The notes: generated by a model not told the origin, from the letters alone. A stretch of 64,000 nucleotides of DNA from Bradyrhizobium sp. AZCC 1719 (GCF_036924525.1 NZ_JAZHRU010000001.1:5485001-5549000), one strand, 5' to 3'; shown: positions 45,749-56,379, counted from the stretch's first letter. Translations and numbers: made by a program.

Positions 45749-46480
45749 TTAGCCGCGCTTGCGACGGCGGTAATCCCGCTTCTTCGGCTTCGGCGCGAGT
45801 TCCGGCATCGCCGCCTGCACTTGCTGATACCTCGCCAGCATGCGGTCAAAGCTGGCGTTGAGCGCCTCCGCGACCTCGGGCCGCTTCTCGAGCCCGGCGA
45901 GCAGCAGGCCGGCGGCCTCGATGGTGGAGAGGCCGTCGCGGCGCGGCTCCTTGCGGAGTTTGCCGTAACGCGAGGGGCGCTTCGGGCCCAGAATGACCCG
46001 CTGGCATTTCAGCATCCACGCGTTGCGCCACCACAGCGCCTTGGCCTGGCTCCATGTGCCGTCCAGCAGCACGACGCCCTCGATGTCGGACAAGATGGCG
46101 CGCTGGTGCGGCTCGACCTCGCCCTTGCGATTGATCGCCACGATCTCGGCATCGGTGTCGAGATCGCTGACCTTGGCCGAGCCGAGATAGAGCACCGCCC
46201 AGCGGGAAGGGTCATCGACCTTCCGTCCCAGCGCCTTGGAGAGGCTCGGCCAGGACAGGCCGATTTTGACGACCGCGTCCTTGAAGTGCATAGCGGTCAG
46301 CCGCGCAGTGCCGAGCGCCCTGTCCTGCTCCTGCGGATGCTGCAGGATCAGGAGCGAGATCTTGCTCTCGATCGGCCTGACGCTGTCGCAGATGCAGAGC
46401 GGCAGCGGCTTGCCGCAATGCGGACAGTCCGGAACGGCCTCCACCGCGGTTCCGGCCTCGGGATTGGATTGGTCTGACAT
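45749..46480 (-). CDS. DTW-domain tRNA-uridine aminocarboxypropyltransferase-like protein
   Basis: 243 residues from ATG 46480. N-terminal zinc-ribbon-like cysteines (CPHCGKPLPLCIC, about 20-32) and the DTW motif as LLDGTWSQAKALWW (about 137-150). The ILQHPQEQDRALGTARL block (about 46-62) completes the family signature. DTWD enzymes (TapT, former YfiP) transfer the 3-amino-3-carboxypropyl group of SAM to uridine in tRNA (acp3U). The C-terminal basic tail (KPKKRDYRRRKRG) would suit RNA binding. It follows the RND operon on the same strand with 36 bp between. Confidence 0.9.
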   Translation of the reverse strand: MSDQSNPEAGTAVEAVPDCPHCGKPLPLCICDSVRPIESKISLLILQHPQEQDRALGTARLTAMHFKDAVVKIGLSWPSLSKALGRKVDDPSRWAVLYLGSAKVSDLDTDAEIVAINRKGEVEPHQRAILSDIEGVVLLDGTWSQAKALWWRNAWMLKCQRVILGPKRPSRYGKLRKEPRRDGLSTIEAAGLLLAGLEKRPEVAEALNASFDRMLARYQQVQAAMPELAPKPKKRDYRRRKRG

Positions 46481-46516
46481 CCGCCCGCTATACGCTTTCC
46501 GCAGCCGGTAATCCAA

Positions 46517-49500
46517 CTATTCGGCAGGTGCGGCGATCGCGGCCGGCCGGGATCGCTGCCGCAGCCGGTCGATCAGGAGGTAGATCACCGGCGTCGTGTA
46601 CAGCGTCAGGATTTGCGAAACCAACAATCCGCCGATGATGGTGATGCCGAGCGGCCGGCGCAGCTCGGTGCCGGGGCCGGTGGCGATGACCAGCGGAATG
46701 CCGGCAAACAAGGCCGCCATCGTCGTCATCAGGATCGGCCGGAAGCGGGCGCGGCAGGCCTCGAAGATCGCGTCAGCCGACGACAGGCCGCGGTGGCGCT
46801 CGGCATCGAGCGCGAAATCCACCATCATGATGCCGTTCTTCTTGACGATGCCGATCAACAGAATGATGCCGACAAAGGCGATCACGGTGAGCGGCGTATT
46901 GGTCACCTGCAGCGCCAGCAGCGCACCGAGGCCTGCGGACGGCAGGGTCGAGATGATCGTGATCGGATGCGCCAAGCTCTCATAGAGCACGCCGAGCACG
47001 ATATACATCGCCACCAGCGCGCCGAGGATCAACAGCGGCTGCCGCCCGCTGGTCTTGTTGAAGTCGCCGGCACTGCCGTCGAAACTGCCGCGGATGCCTT
47101 CGGGCATGTGCAGTTCCTCGACCGCACGCTGGATGTTGGAGGTCGCGACCTCCAGCGGCACATCGGGCAGCAGATTGAACGAGACCGTCGTCGAGGGGAA
47201 CGATTGCGAGTGGTACACCGCAAGCGGCGACAGGCCGCGCTGGTAGCGCACCACGGCCGATAGCGGCACCTGGGCGTCGTTGGCGCCTGCCACATAAATC
47301 CGCTCCAAATTGGAAGGATCGCTCTGGAACTTCGGATCGATTTCCAGCACCACCATGTACTGGTTACGCTGGGTATAGATGATCGAAATCTGGCGCTGCG
47401 CGAAGGCGTTGTTCAGGGCGTTGTCGATGTCCTGGACGCTAACGCCGAGGCTCGAGGCGGTCTTGCGGTCGATCACCAGCGACAATTGCAGCCCGCCGGG
47501 GTCGCGGTCGCTGGAGATGTCGGTGATGCCCTCCACCGTCTCCATGCGCTTGGCGACCAGCGGCGCCCATTTCTGCAGGAGCTCGAGATTCGTGCTCGAC
47601 AGCGTATACTGGTAATCGGAATCGCTTTGCCGGCCGCCGGTGCGGATGTCCTGCGCCGCGAACATGAACAGGCGGATGCCGGCGACCCGATAGAGATTCT
47701 TGCGCAGGCGATCGATCACCTGCGCCGTCGACATGCCAGCCCGCTCCTCCGGCGGCTTCAGGCTGATGAACATGGTGCCGCGATTGGAGCTGCCGCCGCC
47801 CGGACCGGCGGTGCCGCCGAGCGAAGAGCCGACGGCAGCGACCGCCGGATCGGCCATCACGATATCGGCCAATTGCTGCTGCAGCCCGAGCATCGCCTGG
47901 AACGAGGTATCGGGAGATGCGCGTGTAGCGCCGATCACCAGCCCGCTGTCGTCGGTCGGGAAGTAGCCTTTCGGCGTCTTGATATAGAGCACCACCGTCA
48001 GCGCAATGGTGGCAAAGAACACGAGCAGGGTCAGGAACGGGAAGCCGAGCACCGCCCGCAGCGTCCAGGCGTAGAAGGAAACGATGCGCGACAGCGTGCC
48101 CTCGACCAGCCGGTCGAGCCAGGTCGCGCGATCGGAGGTCGCTTCCTTGATATAATGCGCGCAGATCATCGGCGTGATCGTGAGCGACACGACAGTTGAC
48201 ACCACGATGGCAAAGGTCAGCGTCAGCGAGAATTCGCGCAACAGCCGGCCGACGATCCCGTCCATGAAAATCAGCGGCGTGAAGGCCGCGATCAGCGACA
48301 GGCTGATCGACAGCACGGTAAAGCCGATCTGCTTGGCGCCTTCGAGCGCCGCCGGGTACGGCGCCATGCCATGTTCGAGGTTGCGGTACATGTTCTCGAT
48401 CATGACGATGGCGTCGTCGACCACGAAGCCGACGGAAATCGCCAGCGCCATCAGCGACAGATTGTCGATCGAGAATCCGGCGAGCCACATGCCGGCGCAG
48501 GTGCCGGCCAGCGCCAGCGGCACCGAAACGCCGGCCGCAATCGTCGGCGTCAACCGCCGCAGGAACGCGAACACCACCACCATGACGAGAAATGCCGTCG
48601 CCAGCAGCGTGTATTGCATGTCGAGCACGCTGGCGCGGATGGTGCCGGTGCGGTCGACGAGCGTCGAAATTTCCACGCCGCCGGGCAGCCACTGCTTCAG
48701 TTCCGGCAGCAGCGCCCTCACCCGATCGACAGTATCGATCACGTTGGCATCGCCCTGCTTGGTGATCTGGATCAGAACCGCCGGCTGCTTGTTGAACCAG
48801 GCGATCGAGCGGCTGTTGCGGACGGAATCCTCGACATCGGCGACATCGGCGAGGCGGACGAAATTGCCGGCGGAACTCTTGATGATGATGTCGCGGAATT
48901 CGGCCGCGGTACGCATCTGCTTGTTGGTCGAGATCGTCTCGCTCTGGCGGCCGCCGTTGAAAATGCCGACTGGTCCCAGCGGATTGGCGTTGATGATGGC
49001 GAGCCGCACGTCGTCGGTCGCAATCCCGGCATTCGACAGCGCCACCGGGTTGAGCGCGATCCGTACCGCCGGCTGGTCGGCGCCGGTGACGTTGACTTCG
49101 CCGACACCCGGAACCTGCGAGATGCGCTGCGCAATCACGGTATCGGCGACGTCATACATCGCGCTCGTCGTCAGCGTCTTCGACGTCAGTGCCAGCACGA
49201 ACACCGGGGAGGCCGCGGGATTGGCCTTGCGAAAGCGTGGCAACGACGGCAGATCGGTCGGCAGATCCGCCAGCGAGGCGTTGATCGCCGCCTGCACGTC
49301 GCGCGCGGCGCGGTCGATGTTGCGGCCGATCGAGAATTGCAACTGGATGCTGGTGGTGCCGAGCGAACTGGTCGAGGTGATCCGGTCAAGGCCCGCAATT
49401 TGGCCGAGCCTGCGCTCCAGCGGCGCCGCAACCGTCGAGGCCATCACGGAAGGATCGGCGCCAGGACGCGTGGCGGACACCCGGATCATCGGGAAGTCGA

Positions 49501-49621
49501 CATTGGGCACTGACGAGACCGGCAGAAAGACATAGGCGACCATGCCGACCAGGAAGAGCCCGATCGCCAGCAGCGTGGTACCCACCGGCCGCCGGATGAA
49601 GGGCTCCGAGATCGATGCCAT
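46517..49621 (-). CDS. mdtC: RND multidrug efflux permease (MdtC-like)
   Basis: 1034 residues. Twelve membrane helices in RND order, with N-terminal SEPFIRRPVGTTLLAIGLF, the proton-relay aspartates in SVGFVVDDAIVMIEN (TM4) and the GIVKKNGIMMVDFALD end of TM10. Its ATG begins immediately at the stop codon of the upstream permease (0-bp gap). MdtB and MdtC form a mixed trimer with unequal roles in E. coli, which the two side-by-side paralogues here suggest. Last gene of the pump operon. Confidence 0.93.
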   Translation of the reverse strand: MASISEPFIRRPVGTTLLAIGLFLVGMVAYVFLPVSSVPNVDFPMIRVSATRPGADPSVMASTVAAPLERRLGQIAGLDRITSTSSLGTTSIQLQFSIGRNIDRAARDVQAAINASLADLPTDLPSLPRFRKANPAASPVFVLALTSKTLTTSAMYDVADTVIAQRISQVPGVGEVNVTGADQPAVRIALNPVALSNAGIATDDVRLAIINANPLGPVGIFNGGRQSETISTNKQMRTAAEFRDIIIKSSAGNFVRLADVADVEDSVRNSRSIAWFNKQPAVLIQITKQGDANVIDTVDRVRALLPELKQWLPGGVEISTLVDRTGTIRASVLDMQYTLLATAFLVMVVVFAFLRRLTPTIAAGVSVPLALAGTCAGMWLAGFSIDNLSLMALAISVGFVVDDAIVMIENMYRNLEHGMAPYPAALEGAKQIGFTVLSISLSLIAAFTPLIFMDGIVGRLLREFSLTLTFAIVVSTVVSLTITPMICAHYIKEATSDRATWLDRLVEGTLSRIVSFYAWTLRAVLGFPFLTLLVFFATIALTVVLYIKTPKGYFPTDDSGLVIGATRASPDTSFQAMLGLQQQLADIVMADPAVAAVGSSLGGTAGPGGGSSNRGTMFISLKPPEERAGMSTAQVIDRLRKNLYRVAGIRLFMFAAQDIRTGGRQSDSDYQYTLSSTNLELLQKWAPLVAKRMETVEGITDISSDRDPGGLQLSLVIDRKTASSLGVSVQDIDNALNNAFAQRQISIIYTQRNQYMVVLEIDPKFQSDPSNLERIYVAGANDAQVPLSAVVRYQRGLSPLAVYHSQSFPSTTVSFNLLPDVPLEVATSNIQRAVEELHMPEGIRGSFDGSAGDFNKTSGRQPLLILGALVAMYIVLGVLYESLAHPITIISTLPSAGLGALLALQVTNTPLTVIAFVGIILLIGIVKKNGIMMVDFALDAERHRGLSSADAIFEACRARFRPILMTTMAALFAGIPLVIATGPGTELRRPLGITIIGGLLVSQILTLYTTPVIYLLIDRLRQRSRPAAIAAPAE

Positions 49622-52600
49622 CTACTGCATCCCCTCGGTGGCGCCGGCAACCGTGGGTCCGGGCGGCCCTGGGTCTGGCACCGCCTTCTCGATTTTGCGA
49701 TTGATCCGGTCGAGCGCCAGATAGATCACTGGCGTTGTATAGAGCGTCAGCAACTGGCTCAGCAGCAACCCGCCGATGATGGAAATGCCTAGCGGGAAGC
49801 GCAGCTCCGCGCCGGTGCCGCTTTCGATCGCCAGCGGCAGCGCACCGAACAGCGCCGCCAGCGTCGTCATCATGATCGGGCGGAAGCGCAGCAGGCACGC
49901 CTGCACGATAGCCTCGGAAGGCGACATGCCCTGACGCCGTTCGGCTTCAAGCGCGAAGTCGATCATCATGATCGCGTTCTTCTTGACGATGCCCATCAAC
50001 AGGATGATGCCGATCAGGCCGATCACCGACAGGTCCTGCCCGAACAGCATCAGCGCCAGAATGGCGCCGACGCCGGCGGACGGCAGCGTCGAGAGAATGG
50101 TGATCGGGTGAATGTAGCTCTCGTAGAGCACGCCGAGCACGATGTAGATGGTAACGATCGCCGCCAGAATGAGCCATGGCTGGCCGGCCAGCGACTTGGA
50201 GAATTCGGCCGCATCGCCCGAATAGACCCCGACGATGCTGCCGGGCATGCCGATCCTGGTCTCGATTTGCTTGACCGCCGCGACGGCATCGCCCAACGCC
50301 TCGCCGGGGCCGAGGTTGAAACTGAGCGACACCGCCGGAAATTGCGCGAGATGCGAGATCGCCAGCGGCGCGGTAGTACGGGTCAGCGTCGCCACCGCCG
50401 ATAGCGGCACCTGGGCGCCGGGCGCGCCGGCGGTCGTGCTCGCGGCCCCCGGGAGATAGAGTTTCGACAGGATCGACGGATCGCGCTGGTACATCGGCAT
50501 CGCCTCCAGCACCACGCGATACTGGTTGGCCTGGCCGTAGATCGTCGAAATCTGCCGCTGCGCAAAGGCGTCGTTGAGGGTGTCGTTGACCGCCTGGAGG
50601 CTGACGCCGAGCTGGCCGGCGCGCTGGCGGTTGATGTCGAGCGCGGCGCGCAAGCCGCCCTCCTGCGCTTCCGACGAGACATCGCGGAACAGCGGATCCC
50701 GGCGCATCTCGGCAACGAGCTTCTGCGACCACAGCGCCACCTGCGCGGCATCGGTGCCGGTCAGCGTATACTGATACTGCGAGCGGCTCGACTGGGTCGA
50801 GATCTGCACGTCCTGCACCGGCTGGAAATAGATGGTCATGCCGGGAATTTTCGCTGTGCGCTGTTTCAGCCGGTCGACCACCACGGAAATATCATCATGC
50901 CGCTCGCCGCGCGGCCTAAGCGTCATTACCAGACGCCCGACATTGGTGGTCGGATTGACCGATCCGGCCCCGATCACGGAGACGACGCCGATCACGTCCG
51001 GATCGGCCTGGATCGCGGCCGCCGCCGTCGCCTGCCGGCTTTGCATCTCGGCAAAGGAGACGTCGGGACCGGCCTCGGTCACGGCGGTGATCGAGGCCGT
51101 ATCCTGCAGCGGCAGAAAGCCCTTCGGCGCAATCACGTACATGATTAGCGTCGCGGCGATGGTGGCGAACGTCACCACAAGGGTCGCGCGCTGGCGCTGC
51201 AACACCCATAGCAGCGTGCGATGGTAGAAGGCGACCATGCGGTCGATGAAGCGGCTGACGGCGGCAAGCCCCGGCACCGTCATCTCTTCCCCGACATGCT
51301 TCAATAGCCGCGAACACATCATCGGCGTCAGCGTCAGCGACACGATCGCCGAGGTCACGACCGCAATCGTCAGCGTCAGCGCGAATTCGCGGAACATGCG
51401 CCCGACCAGCCCGGACATGAACAGCAGCGGGATGAAGACCGCGATCAGCGACACCGTCAGTGAGATCACGGTAAAGCCGATTTCGCTGGCGCCCTTCAGC
51501 GACGCCTCCATCACCGATTCGCCGTTCTCCATGTGGCGGACGATGTTCTCTATCATCACGATGGCGTCGTCGACTACGAAGCCGGTGCCGATCGTCAGCG
51601 CCATCAGCGACAGATTGTCGAGGCTGAAGCCGCAAAAATACATGATGCCGAAGCTCGTGATCAGCGAGAGCGGCAGCGCCACGCCCGCGATCAGGGTCGC
51701 GCGCAGCGACCGCAGGAACAGCAACACCACCAGCGTGACCAGCACGACGGAAAGGATCAGCGTGAACTGGACGTCCCGCACCGAGGCGCGGATAGTGACG
51801 GTGCGGTCGGAGACGATGTTCAGATTGACGCCGGCCGGAATCGCGCGCTGCACCTTGGGTATTTCGTCGCGGATCTGCCTGACGACGTCGATGACGTTGG
51901 CGCCGGGCTGGCGCTGGATGTCGATGATCACGGCCGGCGTGCCCTGATACCAGCCGCCGGTCCGGTCGTTCTCCAGCCCGTCGATGATGATGGCGACGTC
52001 GCCGATCGTGACAGGTGAGCCATTGCGATAGGCGATGATGATGGGCTTGTAGGCCTCCGCCGCCGCGATCTGGTCGTTGGCGGCAATTGTGTAGGCCTGC
52101 TGCGCACCGTCGAGCGATCCCTTCGGCCCTGAGACATTCGCGCCCGCGATGGCGTTACGCAGATCCTCCATCGAAATGCCGTAGGCCGCGAGCCGCGCCA
52201 GATCGGCCTGCACCCGCACCGCGGGCTTGAGCCCGCCGAGGATCGCAACGCGCCCGACGCCGGAAATCTGGCTGAGCCGCTGGCCGAGGATGGTGTCGGC
52301 GATATCGCTCATGGCGCGGAGCGAAATCGTCTCCGACGTCAGCGCCAGTGTCAGGACCGCCGCATCCGCCGGGTTTACCTTGGCGTAGGTCGGCGGATAC
52401 GGCAGATTCCTTGGCAGGATGCCTGCCGCTGCGTTGATGGCCGCCTGCACGTCCTGGGTGGCGCCGTCAATGTCGCGGTTGAGGTCGAACTGCAGCGAGA
52501 TCTGGCTGACGCCGAACGAAGAGGTCGACTGCATCGAGGACAGCGAGGGAATCTGCCCGAGCTGGCGCTCCAGCGGCGCCGTGATGAGCGAGGCGACCAC

Positions 52601-52771
52601 GTCGGGGCTGGCGCCCGGCAGTTGCGTCGTTACCTGCACGGTCGGGAAATCGACCTGCGGCAGTGCCGAGACCGGCAGCGCCCAATAGCCGAGCGCGCCG
52701 CCGATCATCAGCGCGATCCCGAGTAGCGAGGTCGCGATCGGCCGGCGGATGAACGGTTCGGAGACGCTCAT
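49622..52771 (-). CDS. mdtB: RND multidrug efflux permease (MdtB-like)
   Basis: 1049 residues with the same architecture as its neighbour: SEPFIRRPIATSLLGIALM, paired aspartates in GTGFVVDDAIVMIENIV, and GIVKKNAIMMIDFALEAERR. ATG 52771, 48 bp after the adaptor stop. Clear sequence relation to MdtB-type rather than AcrB-type pumps (short TM1 leader, PIATSLL). It exports bile-salt or antibiotic-like amphiphiles with MdtA and an outer-membrane channel. Confidence 0.93.
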   Translation of the reverse strand: MSVSEPFIRRPIATSLLGIALMIGGALGYWALPVSALPQVDFPTVQVTTQLPGASPDVVASLITAPLERQLGQIPSLSSMQSTSSFGVSQISLQFDLNRDIDGATQDVQAAINAAAGILPRNLPYPPTYAKVNPADAAVLTLALTSETISLRAMSDIADTILGQRLSQISGVGRVAILGGLKPAVRVQADLARLAAYGISMEDLRNAIAGANVSGPKGSLDGAQQAYTIAANDQIAAAEAYKPIIIAYRNGSPVTIGDVAIIIDGLENDRTGGWYQGTPAVIIDIQRQPGANVIDVVRQIRDEIPKVQRAIPAGVNLNIVSDRTVTIRASVRDVQFTLILSVVLVTLVVLLFLRSLRATLIAGVALPLSLITSFGIMYFCGFSLDNLSLMALTIGTGFVVDDAIVMIENIVRHMENGESVMEASLKGASEIGFTVISLTVSLIAVFIPLLFMSGLVGRMFREFALTLTIAVVTSAIVSLTLTPMMCSRLLKHVGEEMTVPGLAAVSRFIDRMVAFYHRTLLWVLQRQRATLVVTFATIAATLIMYVIAPKGFLPLQDTASITAVTEAGPDVSFAEMQSRQATAAAAIQADPDVIGVVSVIGAGSVNPTTNVGRLVMTLRPRGERHDDISVVVDRLKQRTAKIPGMTIYFQPVQDVQISTQSSRSQYQYTLTGTDAAQVALWSQKLVAEMRRDPLFRDVSSEAQEGGLRAALDINRQRAGQLGVSLQAVNDTLNDAFAQRQISTIYGQANQYRVVLEAMPMYQRDPSILSKLYLPGAASTTAGAPGAQVPLSAVATLTRTTAPLAISHLAQFPAVSLSFNLGPGEALGDAVAAVKQIETRIGMPGSIVGVYSGDAAEFSKSLAGQPWLILAAIVTIYIVLGVLYESYIHPITILSTLPSAGVGAILALMLFGQDLSVIGLIGIILLMGIVKKNAIMMIDFALEAERRQGMSPSEAIVQACLLRFRPIMMTTLAALFGALPLAIESGTGAELRFPLGISIIGGLLLSQLLTLYTTPVIYLALDRINRKIEKAVPDPGPPGPTVAGATEGMQ

Positions 52772-52819
52772 GGTTGCGTGCTCACTTTACGAATTCATTT
52801 CAGGCGTGCGGCGCATCGA

Positions 52820-54223
52820 TCATGGCTGCGCCTTCGCAGCGCCGCCACGCGCTGGCTCGGCCGGCGCCGGGCCGGTTTGTCCCTTTTGATCGCCCTCGCC
52901 GCGCTCGCGCCTGCCGCGGCGCTCGCCATCGTTTGCTTGACCCTCCTTGCCCGGACCTGCCTTGGAGTCTCCCTTGGCATCGGGGCTGCGGCTGCGCTTG
53001 CGCGGCGCGAGGTCGGCGGTTGGCGCCCTGTCGTCGGTGCCAATCAAGACATTGGCGCCGTCAGACAGATTGGCAAAGCCGGTGGTCACCACGCGGTCGG
53101 AGATCGAAAGGCCGCTGGCGATGACGGCATCGTTTTCGTTCTGCTGCGTCACCACGACCGGCTTTGCGGTCGCGACATTGTCGGGGCCGATCACATAGCT
53201 GAATGTCCCAACCGGACCACGTTGCACCGCCGAGCTCGGCACCACGATCGCCTTCTCCAGCGTTTCGACCTTCAGCCGCACATTGACGAACTGTCCGGGC
53301 CAGAGCTGAAATTTGGCGTTGGGAAACTCCGCCTTCAGCTTCAGCGTGCCGGTGGTCGGATCGACCTGGTTGTCGATGCCTTTGAGCGTACCGGTGTCGA
53401 TGACGGTCACGCCGTCATTGCCGAACACGTCCACCGTCAGCACGCCTTTGGCGGCGGCAGCGTTGACCCGCACGATCTGCTGCTGCGGCAGGCTGAACTG
53501 CACCGCGATCGGCTGCAGTTGGGTGATGATGACGAGGCCGGTGACGTCGGAGGCGCGGATGATGTTGCCCTGGTCGACCTGGCGCAGGCCGGCGCGCCCA
53601 GACAACGGCGCGATGACTTTGGTATAGCCGAGCATTGCCTTGGCATTGTCGATCGCGGCCTGATCGGCCTGCACCAGCGCTTCCTGCTGGGCGACCACGG
53701 CGCGCTGGGTATCGGCCTGCTGCTTGGATCCGGCATTCGATGCGGCGAGCTGCTGATAGCGCGCCAGATCGAGCCTTTGGTTGGCGAGCAGCGCCTCGTC
53801 CTGTGCCTTCTTCGCCACCGCCTGGTCGTACTGCGCCTGATAGATCACGGGATCGATTTCGGCCAGCACGTCGCCCTGCTTGACGTCCTGACCTTCGACG
53901 AAGTTCACCTTGATCAGCTTGCCGTCGACCTGGGCGCGCACCGTTACCGTGTTCAGCGCACGGACCGAGCCCACGGCATCGAGATAGACCGGCACATCCT
54001 GCGTGCGGGGCATAGCCGCCAGCACCGGTACCGGGAGATCGGGACGCGCGCCGGGCCCGCCACGGCCGGTCTGCTTCTGCTGAAAGGCGTTCCAGCCGAG
54101 ATAGCCGAGTCCGCCGAGGATCAACAGCGTGATCGAAAGCGACACCATCCGCCGGCCAATGCCGCGCACGACGCGCTTGCGCGCCGTCTTCGGGTCATCT
54201 TTCACTTCGGGCTTAAAGAGCAT
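52820..54223 (-). CDS. mdtA: RND membrane-fusion adaptor (MdtA-like)
   Basis: 467 residues from ATG 54223, overlapping the NodT gene by 11 bp. One N-terminal membrane anchor (MVSLSITLLILGGLGYLGWN, about 26-45), then the barrel-sandwich/lipoyl half motif VRAQVDGKLIKVNFVEGQDV, a helical hairpin around 155-225, and the second lipoyl half with IAPLSGRAGLRQVDQGNIIR. The C-terminal ~70 residues are low-complexity Lys/Arg/Gly/Glu-rich (RSPDAKGDSKAGPGKEGQAN and onward), longer than in E. coli MdtA. Links the permease trimer to the outer-membrane lipoprotein. Confidence 0.93.
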   Translation of the reverse strand: MLFKPEVKDDPKTARKRVVRGIGRRMVSLSITLLILGGLGYLGWNAFQQKQTGRGGPGARPDLPVPVLAAMPRTQDVPVYLDAVGSVRALNTVTVRAQVDGKLIKVNFVEGQDVKQGDVLAEIDPVIYQAQYDQAVAKKAQDEALLANQRLDLARYQQLAASNAGSKQQADTQRAVVAQQEALVQADQAAIDNAKAMLGYTKVIAPLSGRAGLRQVDQGNIIRASDVTGLVIITQLQPIAVQFSLPQQQIVRVNAAAAKGVLTVDVFGNDGVTVIDTGTLKGIDNQVDPTTGTLKLKAEFPNAKFQLWPGQFVNVRLKVETLEKAIVVPSSAVQRGPVGTFSYVIGPDNVATAKPVVVTQQNENDAVIASGLSISDRVVTTGFANLSDGANVLIGTDDRAPTADLAPRKRSRSPDAKGDSKAGPGKEGQANDGERRGRRERGEGDQKGQTGPAPAEPARGGAAKAQP

Positions 54224-55700
54224 TGACCGGCCTTTCCATCCTGGGCTCCCAGCCGCCCCCCAGCGCCTGATAGAGGCTGACGATTGCCAGAAGCCGGGCC
54301 AGTTGGGCCTGCGACAGCGCATCCTCGGCCTGGAATAGTGTTAGCTGCGTATTTAGCACAACTACGATGTCGGCAGTCCCGGCCCGTAACTGCTGCTCGG
54401 ACAATTCAAACGCCCGCCGCGACGCCGCCACGACCTCGCGCTGCAGCCGCAGCTTCTCGGTGGTCTGGCGGATCGACATCAGGGCGTTGTCGACATCGGC
54501 AAAGGCCTGCACCACCGTCTTGCGGTAGGTCTGCAGCAGTTCATCCTGCAGCGCCTTGGTGAGCTCGAAATTGCCGAGGATCCTGCCGCCGTCGAAGATC
54601 GGTTGGGTCAGGCTGCCGACCATGCTGAAGAACGCGGCTTGCGGCTGAAACAGCGCCGTCAACGCCGAGCTTTGATAACCGCCCTGCCCCGTCAGTTGAA
54701 TGCTCGGAAAGAACTGCGCGCGGGCGCTGCCGACATTGGCGGTGGCCGAGGCAAGCTGCGCTTCCTGGCGGCGGATGTCAGGGCGTTGCGTCAGCAACTC
54801 GGAAGGCAGGCCCGGCGTGACGCGTGGCGCGGCAATCCGATTGAGGGTTCCGCCGGTGACACGCACCGATTCTGGCGGCCGCGACACCAAAGTTGCCAGC
54901 GCGTTGATGTTCTGGTCGAGCGTCTGCCGCAGCGGCGGCACCAGCGCGCGCTGGTTGGCCACCACGCTTTCCTGTTGCGCGACGTCGAGGTCGGTACCGG
55001 TGCCGGCTTTGAAGCGCTCCTTGATGGCGTTCAGGATGCGCTCGGCGCTCGCGATGTTTCGCTGTGCGGTACGAATCCGATCCTGCGCGGCAAGCACCTG
55101 GAAATAGGCATTGGCGACCGTCGTCAGCGTGGTCAGCGCGATGACGTCACGGTCAAAGCGGCTGGCAGCCGCAGTCTCCTCCGCCGCCTGGGCGGCGTCG
55201 CGGTTCTTGCCCCAGAAATCCAATTCGTAGCTGGCGCTAAGCGATGCCGAATAGTTGACCACCTCCCGGCCGCCAATGGACAGGCCGCTGGTGCTCGAAC
55301 GGGAGGTGCGGGAATAGCTTTCCGACCCGGTAGCACTGAGAGTTGGCAGCAGCGCCGCGCCCGCGATTCGTGCCTGCGCATCGGCCTGCCTGAACCGCGC
55401 GGTGGCGGCCGCAATATCCAGATTGACGGTCTGCGCCTCTTCCATCAGGCCCGTCAGCTCCCGCGAACGAAATCCGCGCCACCAGTCGAGCGTCGGGGGC
55501 GTGTCCGCAGCCTTCGAAAGCCGGGCTGCTTTGTAGCCTTCGGGGATGTCGAGTGCAGGGTCGGGAAGGTCCTTGGTCAGGATGCAGCCCGCCGAGCTGG
55601 CGACGAGGCCAAGCACGGCAAGCGATCGCGCCAGCCGCTTGCCGCCCGGAATGAGAACAGGCCAACCTTCGATCGCAGCAGTTGCAATTCGCTGGGTCAC
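54213..55700 (-). CDS. RND efflux outer-membrane lipoprotein (NodT/OprM family)
   Basis: 495 residues from GTG 55700, chosen because GGAG lies 7 nt ahead and the signal is then of normal length; the longer frame to 55829 gives a 40-residue leader unlike the family. Lipobox LVASSAGC (cysteine at about 39) after RLARSLAVLGL, so the mature protein is lipid-anchored. Body has two OEP repeats, with ELTGLMEEAQTVNLDIAAAT and the second ELTKALQDELLQTYRKTV. First gene of the outer-membrane lipoprotein-adaptor-two-permease operon, which is thus a complete tripartite pump. Confidence 0.92.
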   Translation of the reverse strand: MTQRIATAAIEGWPVLIPGGKRLARSLAVLGLVASSAGCILTKDLPDPALDIPEGYKAARLSKAADTPPTLDWWRGFRSRELTGLMEEAQTVNLDIAAATARFRQADAQARIAGAALLPTLSATGSESYSRTSRSSTSGLSIGGREVVNYSASLSASYELDFWGKNRDAAQAAEETAAASRFDRDVIALTTLTTVANAYFQVLAAQDRIRTAQRNIASAERILNAIKERFKAGTGTDLDVAQQESVVANQRALVPPLRQTLDQNINALATLVSRPPESVRVTGGTLNRIAAPRVTPGLPSELLTQRPDIRRQEAQLASATANVGSARAQFFPSIQLTGQGGYQSSALTALFQPQAAFFSMVGSLTQPIFDGGRILGNFELTKALQDELLQTYRKTVVQAFADVDNALMSIRQTTEKLRLQREVVAASRRAFELSEQQLRAGTADIVVVLNTQLTLFQAEDALSQAQLARLLAIVSLYQALGGGWEPRMERPVNAL

Positions 55701-56379
55701 ACCCGTTCTCCACCGGGCAAGTCCCGGCCCGGCGCAATATGCGCGCTTCTCCTGTTGGGCTGCGATACGTTCACAGGGGGTGATGCTTCCGTTGGAACCG
55801 AACCGCGATATTAGCCTTGCGATCAGCACGCGGACAGCCCCGCGCAGCCTCTCGCCGATCGTGCGTTCAGATGCTTAAAAGCGGGCGACAAAGAGCTCAC
55901 TTTCCCTTGTTTTATAGGGCTCGGAACGATGTCGGGACGCCGCAGGACCGCCGAATTCTTACGAAGATTTCATGGGGTTTTTCCCCTGTTCTGACGTCGA
56001 CACCGGCTCGTCGCACAGCGGAGCCCCGGCCTGTGGCCGATTTGAAACTCCGGGAACAGCCGAATCTCGCGCATCGACCGGACACCGTTTCCACGAGGAC
56101 TCGGCCATCGCTTCGGCTGTCGCGTGACGAGCCTGCCGATCGATCTGGACGTGGCCGAATCGAACCGGCAATCGTTGCTGCTCTGCGTCAACCGCGCGGC
56201 GCTCACAGCTTGCACGAGGCATGCGGCCGGTCCACGGGAGGGCACAGCCTTCAATACCGGCTTGGCGAGTGGAAAAATCAACGTTTATACTTCGACGGCG
56301 TTGTCCACCCGTGCCAAGCATTGAAGCAGGGTCGATCGACCATGCGAAGCCGGGTAAACCGCAATTCGATGGATCGCAC
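55701..56379. other. Intergenic region between the pump operon and cfa
   Basis: About 680 bp without a recognisable gene; the open frames here have Arg/Pro/Cys-heavy, shadow-like translations. It holds the promoters of the leftward pump operon and of cfa (see 56262-56291). Confidence 0.5.
56262..56291 (+). promoter_or_regulatory. Candidate sigma-70 promoter for cfa
   Basis: TTGGCG (56262-56267), 18-bp spacer, TATACT (56286-56291), about 90 bp ahead of the cfa ATG. A GAGTGGAAAAATC AT-richer spacer stands out from the GC-rich surroundings. Confidence 0.4.

Noticed and set aside
48174..49535. 453-codon plus-strand Ser/Thr-rich frame across the RND permease
   Set aside because: Antisense shadow; composition (Ser/Thr/Ala-rich) is what mirrored RND codons give.
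54603..55814. 403-codon plus-strand frame across the NodT gene
   Set aside because: Antisense shadow; the minus strand has the lipobox and OEP repeats.
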